From positions 1 through 22,916 of the forward strand of contig DXJA01000056.1 of assembly GCA_019056875.1 (NCBI GenBank): a DNA stretch of 22,916 bases, in the 5' to 3' direction. Shown in pieces: positions 1 to 7,854 of this stretch. The position numbers and the translations under genes are program-made. The notes under the pieces are model-generated. The model ran no database searches, was not told the origin of the DNA, and saw nothing but the letters and a program-made list of their open reading frames with translations. Source of the DNA: Candidatus Jordarchaeum madagascarense. Its GTDB lineage: Archaea > Asgardarchaeota > Jordiarchaeia > Jordiarchaeales > Jordiarchaeaceae. Every line of letters begins with the position of its first letter. Within the stretch, counting starts at the first letter, position 1.

Positions 1-135
1 TTACTATGCCAATATGGATTAGAATGCTTTGTTGTTAATGGCAAACACCCGGAGCGAGTAAGCCAAATTTTAAAAAACAGAAAAGTCAAAGGTACCAGCA
101 TATACTGTGGAGAGGTTCGGAACATAACAATTTAG
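1..135 (+). CDS. C-terminal end of an amino acid kinase family protein (partial)
   Basis: The frame is open from the first base to a TAG at 133-135, giving 44 residues; the start lies outside the window. The visible part has a hydrophobic strand followed by VVNGKHPERV and then a KGTSI motif. This matches the C-terminal end of amino acid kinase fold enzymes such as isopentenyl phosphate kinase, UMP kinase and MfnE, where an 'xNG-x-PE-x-L...GT-x-I' pattern closes the fold. Isopentenyl phosphate kinase (archaeal mevalonate pathway) is my first guess. MfnE, the kinase of methanofuran synthesis, is an alternative worth noting because mfnB lies about 1 kb away. The fragment is too short to choose. 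The gene converges on the GTPase gene downstream. Confidence 0.6.
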   Translation, partial: LLCQYGLECFVVNGKHPERVSQILKNRKVKGTSIYCGEVRNITI

Positions 136-165
136 TATTGCCGAGAAATCGAGATAATCAGCTTT

Positions 166-184
166 AACCCATTTTTTTAGGGTT
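166..184. terminator. Hairpin with T-rich loop between convergent genes
   Basis: AACCC and GGGTT arms (166-170 and 180-184) enclose a loop containing seven T. It sits between the stop of the kinase-family gene (135, plus strand) and the stop of the GTPase gene (187, minus strand), so it may end the plus-strand transcript; on the minus strand the loop is A-rich. The stem is only five pairs. Confidence 0.4.
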
Positions 185-186
185 TC

Positions 187-897
187 CTAGACGCTGAACT
201 CTTTTAGTATGAGTTTTGGTTGGTCTATGACTTTTTTAATCGCAGGTGTTAACCAGTAAATTGAGGTGCGCCAGTCGACCTCCACGTAGCCTCTTAATTC
301 TAGCCAGTTTAGGTGTTGGCGGAGAGCCCTCATTTCTATGTCCAGATCTTTCATTAAGGATTGGATTCCTTTAATTTCTCCATCGTGTTTCTTCATTATT
401 CTTAGAAGAGTTAACTCTTTCTGGACAGTGACTAGTAGCAGGACTCGAAGGGCGTTCTCAACATTTTGACCCGTTTTTGCGACTGTCGGTACAATAGGAA
501 CATCCGGGGGGATATCTAGATTTTTTCTTATTTGTGTCGCTTTGCGAGCATTAGGGAGATCCTGCTTATTTGCCGCAACCGTTATTGGAACTCCAGGCAA
601 AAATTCCTCAACCTCCCGCCATATTGCTTTTGCCTCCCCGTCTGAGTTTTTATCCTGACTGTCAACCAAAAAGAGAACACCGTCAGCCCCTTTTGACAAA
701 ACTTGGCGGAGAATCTTGAAGTGTCTTAAGCCAGGGGTTCCAAACAGATGAATCCTCAAGTCTTCAATATCCGCTATACCATAATCAAGTGCCACGGTTG
801 TATTTTTCTTATCTATACTGATGCTTTTACCTTTAGTTAAGCTTCGAATTGTTGTGGATTTTCCAGAATGGTAGCTGCCAGTAACCAATATTTTCAA
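187..897 (-). CDS. Small Ras-like GTPase (MglA/COG2229-like) with C-terminal winged helix
   Basis: This 236-residue cytoplasmic protein has the G motifs in order: P-loop GSYHSGKST (7-15), switch I Thr 33/34, G3 FGTPG (52-56), G4 NKQD (110-113) and a G5-like TVAK (138-141). The G3 motif lacks the usual Asp, as in the MglA/COG2229 GTPases, which read xxTPGQ. Here the residue after TPG is Leu57, in the place of the catalytic Gln (the Ras Q61 position), so intrinsic hydrolysis may be weak. Residues about 160-225 look like a winged-helix domain (helix, GEIKGIQSLMKDL, recognition-type helix, then EVDWRTSIYWLT as wing). The start is TTG at 895-897 with GAGG eight bases upstream. Nucleotide binding is well supported; the partner and process are unknown. 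Confidence 0.8.
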   Translation of the reverse strand: MKILVTGSYHSGKSTTIRSLTKGKSISIDKKNTTVALDYGIADIEDLRIHLFGTPGLRHFKILRQVLSKGADGVLFLVDSQDKNSDGEAKAIWREVEEFLPGVPITVAANKQDLPNARKATQIRKNLDIPPDVPIVPTVAKTGQNVENALRVLLLVTVQKELTLLRIMKKHDGEIKGIQSLMKDLDIEMRALRQHLNWLELRGYVEVDWRTSIYWLTPAIKKVIDQPKLILKEFSV

Positions 898-945
898 CTA
901 ACCGCCTCACTTGGTTTTTAGCTATATACTATTTTAAGGGTGAAC

Positions 946-961
946 AAGGTTAAAAAACCTT
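946..961. repeat. Inverted repeat upstream of the GTPase gene
   Basis: AAGGTT (946-951), AAAA, AACCTT (956-961) is a perfect six-base inverted repeat. It lies just upstream of TATA-like sequence (minus strand, about 922-938) that probably drives the GTPase gene. It could be a protein-binding site; this is inference. Confidence 0.3.
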
Positions 962-1042
962 TGTTTCCATTTTGGGGAATTGGAAAGAAAGCGTTTATTT
1001 GCTAATTTTTTGGTAACTAAAAATTAATACAGAACTGTCCAC

Positions 1043-1062
1043 CGATAATATGGGTATTATCG
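1043..1062 (-). terminator. Hairpin terminator after mfnB
   Basis: CGATAATA (1043-1050), loop TGGG, TATTATCG (1055-1062) is a perfect eight-pair stem with a four-base loop. It begins six bases past the mfnB stop and is followed about 20 bases later on the minus strand by a run of five T, so it probably ends or stabilises the mfnB transcript. Confidence 0.55.
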
Positions 1063-1068
1063 CTGAGG

Positions 1069-1800
1069 TTAAAGAATTTTGGACGGGATAATCTCATTTA
1101 AGATATTTACTAGTTCTTGAACCCTCTCCTTCACGATTTTTCCTTTAAGTCTGTCTGATTTTTCGCACGCCGCTCCTCTTATGCCCACCACATCCGTACC
1201 CAAATTGCAGAGCAGAGGAATGTCTTCTTTTTTTATTGAGCCCGCGAGCGCAACTATAACATTTCTATTGTGTGCGTCTTGAATAAAATTTTTGATCTTA
1301 TCAAGGGTCCATAAATCTAGCAATCCTACTCCGTCTTTGGTTGCCGTATCAACCATTGCAACATCTGCACCTGATTCCGAAGTCACTTGAGGAATTAGAA
1401 CAGGGTCTAAGGAGTTTATTCTGTGCGTATCTGCGTATCCTGCAATCACAACCTTAATTTTAGGGTTATACGTCTTAACGCTTCGAACAATTTGCTTTGA
1501 AAAGTAGAGGGCGTTCGGATAAGTTTTTACACCATGTAATCCTACTTTCACATAATCTACACCGCTCACAGCCGCCCCTAAAGCCGCTAAAGAAGCAGTC
1601 CCTGGTTTATTAGGAAAGTCGCCGATAGCGGCACTGACTTCTAGTTCCCGAGGAGTTATTTCTCTTATTCGCCGGATGACCCAGGGAAAATTAGCTCCTA
1701 AAGAGCCTTCTGAAGGATTTTTTACGTCTATAATGTCCGCGCCGCCTGCTATGGCTTCTAGAGCTTCTTCCTCATCTCTTGGACTAATAAGCAGTTTCAA
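1069..1800 (-). CDS. mfnB: (5-formylfuran-3-yl)methyl phosphate synthase MfnB
   Basis: MfnB makes the furan ring of methanofuran by condensing two molecules of glyceraldehyde 3-phosphate to 4-(hydroxymethyl)-2-furancarboxaldehyde phosphate. The protein is a full-length TIM barrel of 243 residues. I chose a TTG start at 1798-1800 because GGTGAT lies four bases upstream. With this start the Schiff-base lysine in DVKNP is Lys27, and Lys85 (YVKVG), Asp151 (VDTA) and Lys155 (TKDG) fall on the positions I recall for the Methanocaldococcus jannaschii enzyme. A GTG three codons upstream (1807-1809) lies inside the ribosome binding site and is less likely. The gene stands alone. It implies a one-carbon pathway using methanofuran (methyl branch of the archaeal Wood-Ljungdahl or methanogenesis pathway). 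Confidence 0.93.
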   Translation of the reverse strand: MKLLISPRDEEEALEAIAGGADIIDVKNPSEGSLGANFPWVIRRIREITPRELEVSAAIGDFPNKPGTASLAALGAAVSGVDYVKVGLHGVKTYPNALYFSKQIVRSVKTYNPKIKVVIAGYADTHRINSLDPVLIPQVTSESGADVAMVDTATKDGVGLLDLWTLDKIKNFIQDAHNRNVIVALAGSIKKEDIPLLCNLGTDVVGIRGAACEKSDRLKGKIVKERVQELVNILNEIIPSKIL

Positions 1801-1863
1801 TAAAATCACCCATTTGGGACGCCGAGTTATTAGTTATTTGTTTTTTAGTAACTGAAACACCAA

Positions 1864-1871
1864 CTTTTAAG
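1864..1871 (-). promoter_or_regulatory. Probable mfnB promoter (TATA box)
   Basis: On the minus strand CTTAAAAG is preceded by AATAAAG, which resembles a BRE plus TATA pair. A start of transcription about 26 bases on would give a leader of about 42 bases before the TTG at 1800. Confidence 0.35.
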
Positions 1872-1970
1872 CTTTATTCTCGGATAGAAGATTGGCAAAC
1901 GGTAAATATTTTGATTTTTATATTTTGTTATCAATTAGGAAAAATAGGAGAATGAATAGGTGGTTTATTT

Positions 1971-4379
1971 TTATTTGAGTCTTCTTGAATAGCCTAGGAC
2001 ATTGTTATAAATTTTTCCGATTGCTTCTGCTATTGCGGGTGCTAGATATCTTTCTACATCGCCTTCCATAAGAGTTTTGGGAGTTATTTTTGAGGATAGT
2101 TTACCTTCCCTCTGTAGATCCTCCAGCAGGTTTTTTACGACTTTCACCGCTTCATCGTAGGTTATTTTTTCAACTTCTTTTCGTGTAAAGCTACTATGTA
2201 TTGTGTTTATAGACAGGTAGTAAAATTTGGCTAGGGCTTCTAGGTTTCCCAGAGTGATTGGTGTGATTGCTCCATGGGTCTGACAGTAAGGTTCATCCAC
2301 TTCCTTAGAGCAGATCGGGCACCCCTTTTTTCCGGTTTCTGTACGCAGGTAAAAGAGTATCATCGAAGCGGTTCTGCGATTATCAACTTCGTTCCATTCC
2401 AATTGGGGGAGTTCTACCCCGCTGATTGCTCTCATGGCAACATTTATCTTTTTCTCGATGAGCCCTATTGGTTCGATTTTTTCGAATCTTTCCATCCTCG
2501 CAAGTTCCTTTTTCTGCTCCTCTTTCTCCTTTGCCACATCTATACGTTTTCTTTTTTCTTCCTGTATGGCGTTGTAGCGATATGTAATGTCGAAAGCAGT
2601 AGCATAACTTTCTGGAGGAACCTTTTCTATGTTTAGGGGTTTATCAACAACACCTAGAAAGACCGGGCTTGAGGAACTTTTCAGTTCTTCAATTGATTCT
2701 TCAAGAGACTTGCTGCTGGTACGAGCCCATATGAAACCATTTATTTGCGAAGATGTCAGGTGGGGGAATATTTCCTTTAACTCTTTTTGACGCAGCATAA
2801 TCAAATCGAAGAAGAGCTCCTCTTTTGAAGCTCTGAGATTAGTTTCAGGCTCTTCCACCACAATCCTGTAGATTACCCCGAAACGCTCAATATCTTTTCT
2901 TAGTCTATCATAGATTTCAACCACGCGGCTCAAATGTGTGAACGAGTCTGAAATTAGTTTATAGTAGGCATCATCATTAATTCTTCGAACAAACTCCTCT
3001 ATCTGATTCATTGCCATTAATTCTCTAATGCTTGTTATTTTTAAGTCTCTCAGTATAATGTTAACCCTTTGCTCGATTTCAAGAATTTCTTTTAGTTCTT
3101 CTGGGGGTGGAAGCATCATGTATTTCTTAAGCTCTCTTAGTATGATGTCATCCATAGCGCTTAACTCGCTGTAGGGTTTTGTGTAGGTCCATAGGGAAAT
3201 TTTTCCCTCTTGTAACTTGTAGCCCTGACCTTTGAGACGTGGTATGACATTTTTGACTAAAGTGTTTCGAATTCGAAGAAGTCTTGAGATTCTCTCTATT
3301 GCAAATTTGAAGTCTTCGACTCCGATGTTGATTTCTTCAAGCTTTTGGGTCAGTTTATCGACGGGAAGTGTGAGTGAAGAGCAAAGAGTGTACCAGTCAT
3401 CGAAGCCTTGTTGTTTCATGCGGTGTTCAATATCTTCCCGAGTTTCATCTAATAGATACATGAGGAATGATTCGAGCAAAATAGGCTCAGAGGCCTTCTT
3501 TATCACTTCGCTTGTGATAATTTTTCTGCCCATCTCATATAGATCGCTTAGTGTTGTTTTTTTAGTATCATAATCATCAAACAGCTTCAAAAGTTGTAGT
3601 TTTAATTTGCAAACATCAATGTACGCTTTGAGATCCAAATCTTTTTGGGGTATATTTTGTAATAGATTTTCTGTTATGATTGAGGAGATGCGTTCCAGAT
3701 TCTCGACATCGGTTGTGAGGCTTTCGAGGTCTAACATTTCGACTAGATTTTCTTTTAATTTTTTGTATGTTGATATTTCGGTGCATTCCTCTTCGTGTGG
3801 ACTCTTGATATCTTCTTCAAGCTCTAATGGTTTTGGTTTAAATCCGTATGCCAGTTTTATTTTCTCTACTCTAATAGGGGGGGTGAAATAGTTTATGTTT
3901 CCTAAAAAGTCAATAAAGTGTGTTCTAGGGTAATTTGTAGATATTTTGACCAATTTATCTTGAACTAGTTTCTGAGTTTTATCTTTAGATTTATCTTTAA
4001 GCCCCATTTCGGCAGCTTCTAACTGAATTTCTATTTGCTGTCTTAGTAGCTCCCGCTCTTTTTGAAAGGAATCAGCTAAAAGAGCATCAACTTCGTTATA
4101 GAGTTCGTTCCACTGCTTTTTGGCTATGGCCCCCTGTTCTTCTGGCGCAACAACCATTCCTGAAGCTATATCGATCGTGTGCACGCCTCGGTAGTGATAA
4201 ATATAAGATACTGCTGCAGCCTTAACAAAATCCGAGAAGTTGGCTCTCTCCCCTACTATTGAGATTAAATGTTTCTGCTCCGGTTCGGATTTCAAACGCA
4301 GCGCTAAGGCTTGTCTTATAATAAATTCATAAGCTACTTCCCGTAACACCATTCTTTGTGAAGTTAACCAATCAGACAT
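1971..4379 (-). CDS. Unrecognised 802-residue helical protein with a CxxC-CxxH zinc knuckle
   Basis: I do not recognise this protein. It is soluble, with no signal peptide or membrane segment. Residues 85-145 and 600-635 are strongly charged, probably coiled-coil helices; the rest also looks mainly helical. Near the C-terminus CPIC (687-690) and YCQTH (Cys699, His702) form a likely Cys3-His zinc knuckle. There is no P-loop. The start is ATG at 4377-4379: GAGTGAT, which contains the TGA stop of the preceding 913-residue gene, lies three bases upstream. A longer frame starting at 4403 overlaps that gene and lacks a ribosome site. The stop-start spacing of four bases implies translational coupling, so the two proteins probably act together in roughly equal amounts. 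Function unknown; scaffold or structural complex is a guess. Confidence 0.75.
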   Translation of the reverse strand: MSDWLTSQRMVLREVAYEFIIRQALALRLKSEPEQKHLISIVGERANFSDFVKAAAVSYIYHYRGVHTIDIASGMVVAPEEQGAIAKKQWNELYNEVDALLADSFQKERELLRQQIEIQLEAAEMGLKDKSKDKTQKLVQDKLVKISTNYPRTHFIDFLGNINYFTPPIRVEKIKLAYGFKPKPLELEEDIKSPHEEECTEISTYKKLKENLVEMLDLESLTTDVENLERISSIITENLLQNIPQKDLDLKAYIDVCKLKLQLLKLFDDYDTKKTTLSDLYEMGRKIITSEVIKKASEPILLESFLMYLLDETREDIEHRMKQQGFDDWYTLCSSLTLPVDKLTQKLEEINIGVEDFKFAIERISRLLRIRNTLVKNVIPRLKGQGYKLQEGKISLWTYTKPYSELSAMDDIILRELKKYMMLPPPEELKEILEIEQRVNIILRDLKITSIRELMAMNQIEEFVRRINDDAYYKLISDSFTHLSRVVEIYDRLRKDIERFGVIYRIVVEEPETNLRASKEELFFDLIMLRQKELKEIFPHLTSSQINGFIWARTSSKSLEESIEELKSSSSPVFLGVVDKPLNIEKVPPESYATAFDITYRYNAIQEEKRKRIDVAKEKEEQKKELARMERFEKIEPIGLIEKKINVAMRAISGVELPQLEWNEVDNRRTASMILFYLRTETGKKGCPICSKEVDEPYCQTHGAITPITLGNLEALAKFYYLSINTIHSSFTRKEVEKITYDEAVKVVKNLLEDLQREGKLSSKITPKTLMEGDVERYLAPAIAEAIGKIYNNVLGYSRRLK

Positions 4380-4383
4380 AATA

Positions 4384-7125
4384 TCACTCTTCCATTTTAC
4401 CATGTGTTTTTAGCCAATTATTTCCAATCGAAAACCTAATTCGGCCAGGGGTGGCATAGTCGTACATAGCAAGATACTCTAAGCTCGGATCATCCTTATT
4501 CCTAAGGTATAATCTTGTGGGTCGAGATAAAAGGCTACTGAAAGCTTTCAAATATGTATATTCCACGTAGTCAAACAACCCTTCAAGAAAAACAGTTGGG
4601 AGTCGTGATTCAATCTCTAGGGAGCCCATAGAACTCATAAAAGAGCTAATTTCGGTTTTAAAGAACCTTGAGGTTTCTTTACTCAAGTTCAAAAGTTTCG
4701 AATAAGTGTTCACAACATTATTTACGGCTTCCATTAAACTTTCGAGACGAGTTACTTCGACACTATATTCATTTATTTCATTTTCTAGCGACCTCAAATC
4801 TTTCAAGAGTTGATTATAAGCAGATTCAAGACCAACAATTTCCTCACTTATTTGAGTTAATTGTTTCTGCAAGACTTTTACATCCATGGTCATCTTTTCA
4901 ATTTCAGCATTTAGCTTTTCGATGGAAGAACGAATATTGTAAGTTTGAATTTTCAAATCTTCTTCGCTTCTTCCTCCCACAACTGACTCTTTCAACTCCC
5001 TGAGTCTTTTTATCTCTACTTCTATTTTATCGATTAATAGTTTTTTAGCTTCCACCTCTTCGCGAAGCCTCAATGGCGTTTCACTTTTTACTTTTATTTC
5101 CTCTTCAATATTTCTTTTAATACTAGTTTTAGCATCTATCTCACTTTTTACAATCTTAAACTGTTGTTCGATACTGTACATCTTTTTTCTTACTTCTTCT
5201 ATTTTGAAATTCCACTGCTGGATTTCATACTGAATGCCCTGATTTACTCCTCTCAGATTGTTAAGGGGAGCATATTCACCAATTCCCTTTTCTCGCCTAT
5301 CGCTAATTAAATTTACAAAGCTCTTTATTAATTTGAAAGGTGTTAATGTTTTATCTTCTATTTCTTCTTTAAAGCTGGAAATCCACTCTTGGGCCACCTC
5401 TTTCCACTGAGGATACTCTTCAAACTCTGGCTCAATATAGCTTGAAAAGGCATCAGAAAAATCTTCACTTGTAAGTTTATCTTGCTTCTTTTTTATAAAT
5501 TTGGGAAGTACGTCGTAGCTCAATATGTAATCCGCTAGGCCGGGAACTATTTCGGTCATTCTGTTAATTATATACTCTTTAGTCTTCCTCAAAAATTCCT
5601 GTTCATCAGGTCCCACGCTTTCCATGGCGTTTTTTGTTGCAATTTCTAAGAGTTTTGTTGGCTGGGTTACAATATCTCTTTCACTGAATTTAACTGTAGT
5701 ATCAATAATATCACTTTTAACAGCGTTTCTGAGACTTTCCACGGTCCAGTTTACTGGGCCTACTAGTGCAAACTTTCCCTCTATCTCGTTCTCAAGCAAT
5801 ATTTTGAACTCGTCTATGTATTTTCGTATAAGGTCCGTTTGTTCATCCTTCTTCAAACTTTCAAAAAAGCTTTCTAAAATTCGCTCTGCCAACTCTTTTT
5901 CACATTTTGTTGCTAGGAAAGCGGATATTGCATGGTTAAAAACACCGAGTGCTCTTCTGGAATGCACCATGAAGTATGCGAGATCACCCCTGAACTCCCA
6001 TGCCCAGAATTCTCTATCGTCTTCTCTATACTCTGTTATAAGATATTCCTGGAAGGCATTTCTCAAAGAATTTATGAGATTATTTAAATCACCTTCATCT
6101 TGAGCCATTAACTTTTCAAAGCTTTTTAGGTGACCAGCCAATTTTGATTTGATTCCGCTCTGTATAAACGTGTTCCCTTTTTCTTCAAACTTATCAAGAA
6201 TTGCTTTACTCTTCTCGAGAAATTCTTTTTCTGATTCTAGGAGCCATTGAGGTTGCTGGGCGGATACGTTTTCCAGTCCTCCTCTAAAAGCTTCATACAA
6301 GGCCTCAACAACATTTTTTTCTACAACCTCAATGGTGAAATCGTTAATGAGTGAAAGAATCTCCCTTCCCAGGGCTCCCATATCGCTTGCCAAAGTTTTT
6401 ATGGCAGTCTTTGTAAATATCATACTCTGAAGATGTTCCAGTAAAACCTCCTCTGGGGCAGAAATGTCTTGTATATTCACGTTATCCACAGTAGCTTTAA
6501 ATCCAGAGGGCCTTAAAGAGTAATCGATTTCGAAGTCGCCGGTAACCACAGTATCGATATCAATTCCAAGATGCCTAATAAAGTCCCTACCATACTTTTC
6601 ACGATACTTCTTCTGAATCACTTCACCTTGAACACGTTTTGTGAATCGATCCACAAATTTTTCCAAAACGCTAGCGCCATCTGATTTCATTTTTAAACCG
6701 GATACAGAGCATGCTTTCTCAATATCGGTTAGCTTTCTGTTTAATTCGTCAGCCAGATCTATTGATCGAAACACATCTACTAGGCCTTTTTCCTGTTCCA
6801 AAAGAACCAAGAAGTTTGAATTTTCTTCATATGACCCCACAGTTAGTAGTAACACTTCGGGTAGAGTACCACCCCTAACCATTCGTGAAAGTTCAAACTC
6901 AACTGCTCGAAGTTCAACCCCACTCTCTTCTCCGATTAGATGATTTAGTTTATGTATCAATTCTCCAATATTTGAAGCTAACATCTTAGCCCTAGCCGGG
7001 GAAACCGATTCCGGCCCAACAAAAGAACCGAAAGAACCAGTATTATTTGAAGTGTACCCGAACACAGAAACGACAGCCTTTTTTAGGGCTTCAGCGGTAC
7101 TCGGTGCTGCTTCTCTACGCGCCAT
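4384..7125 (-). CDS. Unrecognised 913-residue protein with a long coiled-coil hairpin
   Basis: I do not recognise this protein. Residues 1-45 are low in complexity, with an Asn/Ser/Gly-rich stretch at 22-35. Residues 45-620 are predicted helical, with several Trp/Phe-rich blocks (for example 373-386). Residues 635-713 and 724-800 are two heptad-rich helices separated by VVGGRSEED, as expected for an antiparallel coiled-coil hairpin. Residues 830-913 form a C-terminal domain that may include beta strands (TRLYLRN, GRIRFSIGN). There is no Walker A motif, so it is not an SMC or Rad50 ATPase. The start is ATG with GAGGG about seven bases upstream. It is the first gene of a two-gene operon with the 802-residue gene. 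A role as cytoplasmic scaffold is inference from shape only. Confidence 0.75.
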   Translation of the reverse strand: MARREAAPSTAEALKKAVVSVFGYTSNNTGSFGSFVGPESVSPARAKMLASNIGELIHKLNHLIGEESGVELRAVEFELSRMVRGGTLPEVLLLTVGSYEENSNFLVLLEQEKGLVDVFRSIDLADELNRKLTDIEKACSVSGLKMKSDGASVLEKFVDRFTKRVQGEVIQKKYREKYGRDFIRHLGIDIDTVVTGDFEIDYSLRPSGFKATVDNVNIQDISAPEEVLLEHLQSMIFTKTAIKTLASDMGALGREILSLINDFTIEVVEKNVVEALYEAFRGGLENVSAQQPQWLLESEKEFLEKSKAILDKFEEKGNTFIQSGIKSKLAGHLKSFEKLMAQDEGDLNNLINSLRNAFQEYLITEYREDDREFWAWEFRGDLAYFMVHSRRALGVFNHAISAFLATKCEKELAERILESFFESLKKDEQTDLIRKYIDEFKILLENEIEGKFALVGPVNWTVESLRNAVKSDIIDTTVKFSERDIVTQPTKLLEIATKNAMESVGPDEQEFLRKTKEYIINRMTEIVPGLADYILSYDVLPKFIKKKQDKLTSEDFSDAFSSYIEPEFEEYPQWKEVAQEWISSFKEEIEDKTLTPFKLIKSFVNLISDRREKGIGEYAPLNNLRGVNQGIQYEIQQWNFKIEEVRKKMYSIEQQFKIVKSEIDAKTSIKRNIEEEIKVKSETPLRLREEVEAKKLLIDKIEVEIKRLRELKESVVGGRSEEDLKIQTYNIRSSIEKLNAEIEKMTMDVKVLQKQLTQISEEIVGLESAYNQLLKDLRSLENEINEYSVEVTRLESLMEAVNNVVNTYSKLLNLSKETSRFFKTEISSFMSSMGSLEIESRLPTVFLEGLFDYVEYTYLKAFSSLLSRPTRLYLRNKDDPSLEYLAMYDYATPGRIRFSIGNNWLKTHGKMEE

Positions 7126-7177
7126 AGTTAACCCTCACTTATCGAAATGTACTTTAACTTAAGATATATCCAAAGAA

Positions 7178-7192
7178 TTATTTAATGTTTCT
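7178..7192 (-). promoter_or_regulatory. Probable promoter of the 913/802 operon
   Basis: Read on the minus strand, GAAACA followed by TTAAATAA looks like an archaeal BRE and TATA box. Transcription would begin near 7155, giving a leader of about 30 bases that carries the GAGGG ribosome site. Confidence 0.4.
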
Positions 7193-7307
7193 TACATAAT
7201 CAGTTCCAAAAAGTTTACACACCAATAGATTTCTTTACTGTACGGCTTGCTCAAAACGAAAGAATCTTAAATTCAGATAATAATATCATAAATTATAGGT
7301 GTCAATG

Positions 7308-7700
7308 ATGGCGAAACCACTACTAATAGTATTCGGTGTCGTATTCTTCGCACTCGGCATGTTCACAATATTATTAGCATTTGCATATCAAAACTTGGCG
7401 ATAATAGCTATTGCAATTGTTATATTTATTATTGGCATAGCAAGTATTGTTTGGGGATTAGCTGCAGAAGAGGAAAAGGCTCCACCCTCACCCCCCAAGG
7501 TAAAAACAACGATCAAAGTGGAAGTAAAGGAACCAACTACTCCAGAAAAAAGAAGCGAAATTAAAACGCAAAAATATAAACCAGTTAAACCCACAAAGGC
7601 GACAGTGCTGCCTCCCAAGACCATTTACTGTCCATACTGCGGAAAACAAATACCAAAAGACAGTATGTTTTGTCCAAACTGTGGGGCGTCATTAGAATAA
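7308..7700 (+). CDS. Membrane-anchored zinc-ribbon protein
   Basis: The 130-residue protein has two hydrophobic helices (about 3-27 and 29-52), a Pro/Lys-rich linker (57-104) and a C-terminal zinc ribbon with CPYC (108-111) and CPNC (122-125). Such proteins are common in archaea and have no defined function; the ribbon is probably cytoplasmic and may bind nucleic acid or another protein. Three start codons are close together: GTG 7299, ATG 7305 and ATG 7308. AGGTG at 7297-7301 serves best as ribosome site for ATG 7308 (six bases away), so I chose that. It is divergent from the 913/802 operon. Confidence 0.7.
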   Translation: MAKPLLIVFGVVFFALGMFTILLAFAYQNLAIIAIAIVIFIIGIASIVWGLAAEEEKAPPSPPKVKTTIKVEVKEPTTPEKRSEIKTQKYKPVKPTKATVLPPKTIYCPYCGKQIPKDSMFCPNCGASLE

Positions 7701-7800
7701 AAACCTAGAACGTCATTGCTAGAAAAAATAGTAAACCAAATAGACCATTGCCAAGAGTGATATGTTTAGCCACTCACATATTTTTTAAAACTACTTTTTA

Positions 7801-7814
7801 GAAAGACTTATATT
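7801..7814 (+). promoter_or_regulatory. Probable promoter of the LysE-family gene
   Basis: GAAAGA followed by CTTATATT is a good BRE/TATA pair. Transcription should start near 7836, about 19 bases before the TTG at 7855. Confidence 0.5.
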
Positions 7815-7854
7815 TCAACCATATTTCACGTTTCCCAAAAAGTAGGGCGTATAA

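Noticed and set aside
2274..6943. Plus-strand reading frames within the two large minus-strand genes
   Set aside because: They are antisense to well-supported coding sequence, have low-complexity Ser/Phe/Leu composition and lack ribosome sites.
4384..7125. SMC/Rad50-type ATPase, suggested by the long coiled coil
   Set aside because: No Walker A, signature or Walker B motif is present in the 913 residues, and the coiled coil lies near the C-terminus rather than in the centre.
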